Of a stretch of DNA of 21,182 bases, positions 14,806-21,182 are shown piece by piece. The notes beneath the pieces were generated by a model, which saw only the letters and a program-made list of their open reading frames with translations, ran no database searches and had not been told where the DNA came from. Within the stretch, counting starts at the first letter, position 1, and each line of letters opens with the position of its first letter. Both the position numbers and the translations under genes were made by a program. Origin of the DNA: an uncultured Microbacteriaceae bacterium (GTDB lineage Bacteria; Actinomycetota; Actinomycetes; Actinomycetales; Microbacteriaceae); assembly GCA_943914115.1 (NCBI GenBank), contig CALUAU010000017.1:1-21182 (forward strand), read 5' to 3'.

Positions 14806-16011
14806 GTGACCACACACCCAGCTTCCAACGCACCCCTACACGGGATCACCGTCGCCGACTTCTCGCGCATCCTCGCCGGCCCCTGGGCCACCATGACACT
14901 CGGCGACCTCGGCGCCAAAATCATCAAGGTCGAACGGCCAGCACTCGGCGATGACACCCGAACTTGGGGGCCGCCCTATGACGCTGAAGGCATGGCCACT
15001 TATTTTCAATCGGTCAACCGAAACAAGCAGTCGATTGCACTCAACCTGAAAGATCCCGAAGATATCGAACTCGCGCGTCGCCTCGTACGAGAAACCGACG
15101 TTGTGGTTGACAACTTCCTTCCCGGCACACTCGAGCGGGCGCAGCTGTCGGATACAGAAATTCGCGAACTCAACCCACGCGCCATCATCGCCCGCATCAG
15201 CGGCTTCGGTTCGAGCGGCACCGGCCACGGCCGCCCCGGCTACGACTTCGTGGTGCAGGCACTGGGCGGCCTGATGCACATCACCGGCGAACGCGACGGC
15301 AACCCGATGAAAGTGGGCGTCGCGCTCGTCGACCTATTGGCGGCCCACGATCTCACCATCGGCATACTCGCCGCCCTACGCCAACGCGACCTCACCGGCA
15401 CCGGCACACTCGTCGAAGTAAACCTGCTCTCGAGCCTGCAAGCGGCGCTGGCGAACCAAGCACAGGCCGTGCTCGGCGCCCAAGTCGAACCCGGACGACT
15501 CGGCAACGCGCATCCCTCAATCTGCCCCTACGAAACGCTCGCCTGCCGCGAAGGGCAGCTCGCCGTGGCAATCGGCAATGACGGACAGTTCGCGAAATTC
15601 GTGACCGAACTCGGTATCCCCCACATTGCAGCAGACAACCGGTTCGCCACCAACCCAGCCCGCGTACAACATCGCGCCGCGCTGCGACCACTGCTTGAAG
15701 AAGCGCTCCAGGCGGCCACCGCCGACGAATGGGAACGTCGCCTGGTCGAGTTTGGCCTGGCAGTGGGGCGCGTCGCCACCATCTCAGAGGGCATCGAACT
15801 CGCCCGCGAAGTGGGCGTCGACCCCGTGGTCGAACTCGAACGCGACGGTCGCACCAGCCGCGGCATCCGCCACCCCGTGCGCTACACACCCGAGTTTCCG
15901 ATGCCCACAGTGGGCGCGCCCGACCTCGACGCCGACGGTGAAGCCCTGCGTGCCTACCTGCGCGCTCAGCCATCGAGCATCCCCACCGACCAGACCACCA
16001 AATCCAACTAG
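14806..16011 (+). CDS. Class III CoA-transferase (CaiB/BaiF family), probably dicarboxylate-specific
   Basis: This 401-residue enzyme belongs to the family III CoA-transferases, which move CoA between carboxylic acids through an aspartyl-CoA thioester. The N-terminal block (LHGITVADFSRILAGPWATMTLGDLGAKIIKVE) is diagnostic. D176 in GVALVDLLA aligns with the nucleophilic aspartate of formyl-CoA transferase. GFGSSG near 133 and the RPGYDFVVQALGGLM block are also typical, and the length is normal. The next gene is a glutaryl-CoA-dehydrogenase-type enzyme, so the likely reaction is succinyl-CoA plus glutarate giving glutaryl-CoA, as by the animal SUGCT protein. Specificity is inferred from context. 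The start is GTG at 14806, with CGGAG five bases upstream; the gap to the next gene is 52 bases. Confidence 0.88.
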   Translation: MTTHPASNAPLHGITVADFSRILAGPWATMTLGDLGAKIIKVERPALGDDTRTWGPPYDAEGMATYFQSVNRNKQSIALNLKDPEDIELARRLVRETDVVVDNFLPGTLERAQLSDTEIRELNPRAIIARISGFGSSGTGHGRPGYDFVVQALGGLMHITGERDGNPMKVGVALVDLLAAHDLTIGILAALRQRDLTGTGTLVEVNLLSSLQAALANQAQAVLGAQVEPGRLGNAHPSICPYETLACREGQLAVAIGNDGQFAKFVTELGIPHIAADNRFATNPARVQHRAALRPLLEEALQAATADEWERRLVEFGLAVGRVATISEGIELAREVGVDPVVELERDGRTSRGIRHPVRYTPEFPMPTVGAPDLDADGEALRAYLRAQPSSIPTDQTTKSN

Positions 16012-16063
16012 AGCCACTCCCCGCGCCCAACAGGCAGCCGCGGCCTTCCAGAAAGGAACCCCG

Positions 16064-17224
16064 ATGACCGACCGCTACGATCTGCTCGATCTCGAATCAC
16101 AGTTCAGCGCCGATGAAATCGCGCTGCGCGACCGCGTGCGCGAATTTGTTGACCGCCGCATCCGCCCCAATATTGCCGACTGGTACGAGCGGGCAGTGTT
16201 TCCCACCGAGATCATTCCCGAAATGGCCGAACTCGGCCTGCTGGGCATGCACATCGAAGGCTACGGTTGCGCCGGTCGCAGCGCCGTCGAATACGGCATC
16301 GCCATGCAAGAACTCGAAGCCGGCGACTCGGGGCTGCGCACCTTCATTTCGGTGCAGGGTTCGCTGGCGATGAGCGCCATCGCCAAACACGGTTCAGAAT
16401 CGCAAAAGCAGCAGTGGCTGCCCGAGATGGCCGCCGGCCGCGTCATCGGCTGCTTTGGCCTGACCGAACCCGAAGCCGGCTCCGACCCCGGCAATATGCA
16501 AACCACCGCGGTGCGCGACGGCGACGAGTGGGTGCTCAACGGCACCAAGCGCTGGATCGGGCTTGGCACCATCTCCGATATCGCGATCGTGTGGGCGCGC
16601 AGTGACGACGGCGTGCACGGCTTCATCGTGCCCACCGACACCCCCGGTTTCTCGGCCGAAGCGCTCGAACCGAAGATGTCGATGCGTGCGTCGATCCAAA
16701 CCGAGCTGCACCTCGACAATGTGCGCCTCAGCGAAGCGCACCGCCTACCCGAAGCGAAGAGCCTGCGCGCACCGTTCGAATGCCTCAACGAGGCACGCTA
16801 CGGCATCACGTGGGGTGCGATCGGCGCCGCTCGGGATGCGTTCAACACGGCCGCCAGCTACGCCGACGAACGCAAGCAGTTCAACAAACCCCTCTCAGCG
16901 TTCCAGCTCACCCAGCAAAAGCTCGTGGGCATGGCGCTCGAACTCAACAAGGCACAGCTGCTGGCGCTGCAGATCGGCCGACTCAAGGATGCGGGCAAAC
17001 TCGAGCGCCACATGATCTCGGTTGGCAAGCTCAACAACTGCCGTATCGCCATCGACATCTGCCGTGAGGCACGCACTATCCTCGGCGGCAACGGCATCCT
17101 GCTCGACCAGTCGATTATGCGCCACGCGAACAACCTCGAATCGGTGCGCACCTACGAGGGCACCGATGAGGTGCACACGCTGATTTTGGGCCAGCACCTC
17201 ACCGGGCAGAACGCGTTCGCCTAG
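16064..17224 (+). CDS. gcdH: Glutaryl-CoA dehydrogenase-type acyl-CoA dehydrogenase
   Basis: This 386-residue FAD enzyme has the three-domain acyl-CoA dehydrogenase fold. Flavin and substrate contacts are visible in CFGLTEPEAGSDP (about 130-142) and LNGTKRWIG (158-166). The catalytic base is E365 in YEGTDEVHTL, where glutaryl-CoA dehydrogenases have YEGTHDIH. R92 in DSGLRTFISVQGSL corresponds to the arginine that binds the distal carboxylate of glutaryl-CoA in human GCDH, and LNEARYGITWGAIGA (241-255) matches the GCDH version closely. It should oxidise and decarboxylate glutaryl-CoA to crotonyl-CoA, passing electrons to ETF. The frame is open upstream to 15626, but ATG at 16064 has GAAAGGA six bases before it and gives the normal family length. 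It forms an operon with the preceding CoA-transferase. Confidence 0.88.
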   Translation: MTDRYDLLDLESQFSADEIALRDRVREFVDRRIRPNIADWYERAVFPTEIIPEMAELGLLGMHIEGYGCAGRSAVEYGIAMQELEAGDSGLRTFISVQGSLAMSAIAKHGSESQKQQWLPEMAAGRVIGCFGLTEPEAGSDPGNMQTTAVRDGDEWVLNGTKRWIGLGTISDIAIVWARSDDGVHGFIVPTDTPGFSAEALEPKMSMRASIQTELHLDNVRLSEAHRLPEAKSLRAPFECLNEARYGITWGAIGAARDAFNTAASYADERKQFNKPLSAFQLTQQKLVGMALELNKAQLLALQIGRLKDAGKLERHMISVGKLNNCRIAIDICREARTILGGNGILLDQSIMRHANNLESVRTYEGTDEVHTLILGQHLTGQNAFA

Positions 17225-17305
17225 TCAGCAGGCGTTCACCTGGTTGTCGAGTCGTCTACTTACACTCACGAATCCCCCTCCCTTTACTGAACTAAGGAGT
17301 TCATC

Positions 17306-18352
17306 ATGAAGGCACTCGTGTATCACGGCCCCGGTAAGAAGGCGTGGGAGGAGGTGCCAGACCCGAAGATCCTGGCACCCACCGACGCCATCGTCAAAAT
17401 CGACACCACCACCATCTGCGGCACCGACCTGCACATCCTCGGCGGCGACGTTCCCGCCGTAACTGACGGTCGTATCCTCGGTCATGAGGGTGTCGGTCAC
17501 GTCATCGCTGTTGGCGACAGCGTCACCAACTTCAAGGTTGGCGACCGGGTCATCGTCAGCTGCGTGTCGAAGTGTGGCGTGTGCTCTTACTGCCAGAAAG
17601 GCTTCCCCGACCACTGCCAGGCAAACGAAGCTGGAGTGGGCTGGATTCTCGGCCACATGATCGACGGCACGCTCGCCGAGCAGGTTCGGGTGCCGTTCGC
17701 TGACGGGTCGCTGCACCACGTTCCCGAACACGTCACCGATGAGCAGGCCGTATTCCTGAGCGACTCGCTGCCCACCGGTTACGAAGTGGGTGTGCTCGCC
17801 GGCCAGGTTCGCCCCGGTGACACAGTCGCCGTGGTGGGCACCGGCGCAGTCGGTCTCGCCGCGATCATGACCACCTCGCTGTGGGGTGCATCCAAGGTGA
17901 TCGCCATCGACACCAACGAGTTCCGCCTGCAGAAGGCCCTCGAGTTCGGCGCCACCGACACCGTCGTTTCGGGCCCCAACACTCGCGAAGAAGTGTTGGC
18001 GCTCACCGACGGCCTCGGGGTCGATGTCGCGATGGAGTGCGTCGGTTACCCCGAAACCCTCCAGCTCACCGCCTCGCTCGCCCGCCCGCGCGGCCACATC
18101 GCGAACCTCGGTGTGCACGGCAAGCCGGTAGAGCTGCCGCTTGACACCATGTGGATCGGCAACTACACCCTCACCATGGGTCTTGTGGATGCGACCAGCA
18201 CCGCGACGCTGCTCAAGATGGTGGCATCGGGCAAGCTGCCGAGCGAGAAGATGGGTACGCACACCTTCGCGCTCAACGACATTGAAGAGGCGTGGGATGT
18301 GTTCGCCAACGCCGCGAAGAACGAGGCAATCAAGGTAGTGCTCAAGGCCTAA
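17306..18352 (+). CDS. Zinc-dependent alcohol dehydrogenase (medium-chain dehydrogenase/reductase)
   Basis: This 348-residue cytoplasmic oxidoreductase shows all hallmarks of a two-zinc medium-chain dehydrogenase. The catalytic zinc site is C38 (ICGTDLH), H60 and E61 (GHEGVG), with D153 likely the third ligand. The structural zinc is bound by C90, C93, C96 and C104. The Rossmann dinucleotide motif is VVGTGAVG (176-183), with an acidic residue (D197) ending strand two, which favours NAD over NADP. The closest type I recognise is the secondary alcohol or threonine/butanediol dehydrogenase-like group; the substrate is not certain. It has a strong ribosome binding site (AAGGAG, six bases before ATG). 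An 81-base gap separates it from the dehydrogenase gene upstream, so it may share that transcript or have its own promoter. Confidence 0.9.
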   Translation: MKALVYHGPGKKAWEEVPDPKILAPTDAIVKIDTTTICGTDLHILGGDVPAVTDGRILGHEGVGHVIAVGDSVTNFKVGDRVIVSCVSKCGVCSYCQKGFPDHCQANEAGVGWILGHMIDGTLAEQVRVPFADGSLHHVPEHVTDEQAVFLSDSLPTGYEVGVLAGQVRPGDTVAVVGTGAVGLAAIMTTSLWGASKVIAIDTNEFRLQKALEFGATDTVVSGPNTREEVLALTDGLGVDVAMECVGYPETLQLTASLARPRGHIANLGVHGKPVELPLDTMWIGNYTLTMGLVDATSTATLLKMVASGKLPSEKMGTHTFALNDIEEAWDVFANAAKNEAIKVVLKA

Positions 18353-18369
18353 CCGGCGTCTCACCCAGC

Positions 18370-18433
18370 AGGTGCCCCTTTCATCGCAAGACGACCTCGC
18401 GCACCGAGAGAACCCGCGATGAAAGGGGCACCT
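18370..18433. terminator. Perfect 18-bp hairpin after the alcohol dehydrogenase gene
   Basis: AGGTGCCCCTTTCATCGC at 18370-18387 and its exact reverse complement at 18416-18433 enclose a 28-base loop. It begins 17 bases after the dehydrogenase stop. There is no clear T-run and the loop is long. It can act as a terminator for the rightward genes, but a dispersed palindromic repeat is an alternative. Confidence 0.6.
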
Positions 18434-18480
18434 TGCGTTGTGACACACACCCGACATTGTCTGCGCACAAGCCAATAGAA

Positions 18481-18516
18481 CAGGGGCGTCACCGAACAAA
18501 CCCGGTGACGCCCCTG
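18481..18516 (-). terminator. Terminator of the secY-adk operon
   Basis: CAGGGGCGTCACCG (18481-18494) pairs perfectly with 18503-18516 around an eight-base loop. Read leftward from adk, it starts 16 bases after the stop codon and is followed by TTCTATT, a modest T-rich tail, so it looks like the intrinsic terminator of the adk transcript. Confidence 0.8.
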
Positions 18517-18532
18517 CGGTACAACTGTACGA

Positions 18533-19125
18533 TTAGGCGCGCGGTTCAAGCCCGAGGTCTGCGAGTGCAGCGAGGATACCCGCAGCAACCTCTTCAACTG
18601 TGCCCATACCGTCAACATCTACGACGACGCCGCGTTCACGGTATACCTCGACCACTGGCGCGGTCTCGTTGGCGTACACCTGCTGGCGGTGCCGGATCAC
18701 TTCTTCGGTGTCGTCAACCCGGCCCTGTTCTTCGGCGCGCTTGAGCAGTCGCGCAACCACAGCATCAGTGTCGGTCACCAACTGCACCACTGCGTCGATT
18801 GCCGCGCCGTCGGCTGCGAGCAGTTCGGTGAGAAACTCCACCTGCCCAACAGTGCGGGGGTAGCCGTCGAGTAAGAAACCGGGCGCGACATCGGGCTGTG
18901 AGAGCCTGTCGCGAATGAGTTCGTTGGTGAGTGAGTCGGGCACGAGCTGGCCCTGTGCGGTGATTTCCTGCACCTTCTTGCCCAGCTCAGTGCCGTTTTT
19001 GATGTTGGCCCGAAAGATATCGCCGGTTGAAATGGCCGGTACGCCGAATGCCTCGGCGAGACCTGTTGCCTGGGTGCCTTTGCCCGCGCCGGGGGCACCA
19101 ACAATCAGAAGACGTACTGCGTTGC

Positions 19126-19129
<4 letters not shown>
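18533..19129 (-). CDS. adk: Adenylate kinase
   Basis: This 198-residue enzyme converts ATP plus AMP to two ADP. The P-loop is GAPGAGKGT at residues 11-19, the AMP-binding STGDIFR follows at 34-40, and DGYPRT at 88-93 is the adenylate kinase signature. The LID region (GRVDDTEEVIRHRQQVY, about 136-152) is short and has no zinc-binding cysteines, as is usual for the short actinobacterial form. The ATG overlaps the secY stop by four bases, so it is coupled to secY. The usual next gene, map, is absent: the transcript ends in a hairpin right after adk. Confidence 0.97.
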
Positions 19130-20487
<1,358 letters not shown>

Positions 20488-20527
20488 GCTGCGGATCCTG
20501 CTTTCGATTTCTGGTCATTCGGGGCCG

Positions 20528-20635
20528 CCCACTGGCGGCGGGAAGTGGTGTCGCTGCACGACTGCGGGCCCGGTTTTTGGGCACCGCAACCTCCAGTTTA
20601 ACGGTAATCTCGCCAACAGTGAGAATAACGGCCCA
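20528..20635 (-). other. Possible degenerate copy of the L15 C-terminus
   Basis: Read leftward, this stretch translates as AVILTVGEITVKLEVAV followed by a basic tail, close to KVLGTGEITVKLNVEV near the end of the adjacent L15. Seven residues (GEITVKL, 20594-20614) are identical. The corresponding DNA matches in 18 of 21 bases, and all three differences are at third codon positions. Downstream the resemblance fades, though PAASG lines up with EAAGG. It has no obvious start of its own. A tandem duplication of the rplO 3' end that later decayed is the simplest reading, but chance cannot be excluded. Confidence 0.35.
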
Positions 20636-20777
20636 CTGATTTTTCGCATCCGTTTTGTGCAACTCGTCTTTATTTGGCGTTGCCAGCGCACGAATACCTT
20701 GCCGCCACCGAACTTGTCGACAGTGAGCGGTGCACTGACGGCCGCGGGCACGATCGCCGGATGCGGAAAACAACCGC

Positions 20778-20804
20778 GGGGCCGGTGCTTCGCGCACCGA
20801 CCCC
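20778..20804 (-). terminator. Intrinsic terminator after rplO
   Basis: Read leftward, GGGGTCGGTGC and GCACCGGCCCC form an 11-bp stem with one G-U pair around a five-base loop (GCGAA). GCGG and then TTGTTTT follow. It starts 18 bases after the rplO stop and is a classic intrinsic terminator, though it may be leaky and let part of the transcript reach secY. Confidence 0.8.
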
Positions 20805-20822
20805 ACAATTGCACAGTGAGTT

Positions 20823-21182
20823 CTATTTGACGCTACCGCCGGCAGCCTCAATTTTTTCTTTGGCCGAAGCCGAGACCTTGTCGACCTCGACGTTCAGCTT
20901 CACGGTGATCTCGCCGGTACCGAGCACCTTCACCGACTCGTTCTTACGAACCGCGCCCTTCTTCACGAGGTCGGCCACGGTCACGTCGCCGCCCTCGGGG
21001 TACAGTTCGGCGAGCTGGTACAGGTTGACAACCTGGTACTCGACGCGGAACGGATTCTTGAAGCCGCGCAGCTTCGGAGTGCGCATGTGCTGCGGCATCT
21101 GGCCACCCTCGAAGCCGAGACGCACGGTGGTGCGTGCCCGGGTGCCCTTGGTACCGCGACCGGCGGTCTTACCCTTCGAAGC
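20823..21182 (-). CDS. rplO: Ribosomal protein L15, N-terminus outside the window
   Basis: The last 119 residues of L15 are visible, and the 5' end is cut by the window edge. The first visible residues are ASKGKTAGRGTKGTRARTT, the basic rRNA-binding extension typical of L15, so the frame continues beyond the internal GTG at 21125. The core GFEGGQMPQHMRTPKLRGFKN and the end GEITVKLNVEVDKVSASAKEKIEAAGG are characteristic. L15 is a late-assembly protein of the 50S subunit. It lies upstream of secY and adk as in other spc operons, and a terminator follows its stop codon. Confidence 0.96.
   Translation of the reverse strand, partial: ASKGKTAGRGTKGTRARTTVRLGFEGGQMPQHMRTPKLRGFKNPFRVEYQVVNLYQLAELYPEGGDVTVADLVKKGAVRKNESVKVLGTGEITVKLNVEVDKVSASAKEKIEAAGGSVK

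Larger units (their letters stand above)
20488..20822. other. Spacer between rplO and secY
   Basis: These 335 bases contain the rplO terminator (20778-20804), a short L15-like coding remnant (20528-20635), and presumably the secY promoter. I could not identify convincing promoter boxes. Short open frames cross the region on both strands, but apart from the L15-like stretch none has recognisable protein character. Confidence 0.6.

Noticed and set aside
14459..14809. 116-residue open frame across the divergent spacer, ending in a four-base overlap with the CoA-transferase start
   Set aside because: No ribosome binding site, no recognisable composition, and it covers both candidate promoters. 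The overlap is probably chance.
15626..16063. N-terminal extension of the glutaryl-CoA dehydrogenase frame
   Set aside because: It overlaps the CoA-transferase in another frame and reads as a low-complexity shadow. ATG at 16064 has a strong ribosome binding site and gives the normal length.
17225..17305. Promoter between the dehydrogenase genes
   Set aside because: TTCACC and TACTTA or TACACT are present, but no pair has both good boxes and good spacing.

Overview
The DNA looks like a high-GC actinobacterium, most likely of the Microbacteriaceae or a nearby family. The evidence is the GC-rich codon use, frequent GTG and TTG starts, a class-E-like LAETG sortase signal, and the rplO-secY-adk order. 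No taxonomic search could be run, so this is inference.

Positions 1-14441 form an accessory region carrying much of a Gram-positive type IV secretion (conjugation) apparatus in two convergent operons. The rightward operon holds the C-terminus of an LAETG wall-anchored protein, a Maff2-like small membrane protein, a VirB6/TrbL-like channel protein, a PrgI (VirB3-like) protein, a VirB4 ATPase, a membrane-tethered CHAP plus lytic transglycosylase wall hydrolase, a one-pass protein of VirB8-like topology, and a one-pass RCC1-repeat protein. The leftward operon holds an AAA+ ATPase, a 765-residue repeat-bearing protein of unknown family, a DUF3801/PcfB-like protein, a small coiled-coil protein and a VirD4/TraG coupling protein. 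The operons meet tail to tail at a perfect 13-bp hairpin (7716-7760). Together they supply a channel, two motors, wall opening and substrate docking. No relaxase, integrase, tRNA or attachment site is visible, so either the element continues left of the window or it is a decayed or domesticated system.

Positions 14442-14805 are a gene-free divergent spacer and the likely junction between accessory and core DNA. The region 14806-18352 encodes a class III CoA-transferase, a glutaryl-CoA-dehydrogenase-type acyl-CoA dehydrogenase and a zinc alcohol dehydrogenase, all rightward. The first two fit glutarate to glutaryl-CoA to crotonyl-CoA catabolism.

Positions 18353-21182 hold two strong hairpins between convergent genes, then leftward adk, secY and the 5'-truncated rplO: the end of the spc ribosomal-protein/secretion operon. 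The 335-nt rplO-secY gap has an intrinsic terminator and a short stretch that resembles the C-terminus of L15 itself.

The best candidates for undescribed biology are the ATPase/765-aa pair (translationally coupled, mosaic in base composition, repeat-bearing), the RCC1 membrane protein inside a conjugation operon, and the L15-like remnant beside rplO.
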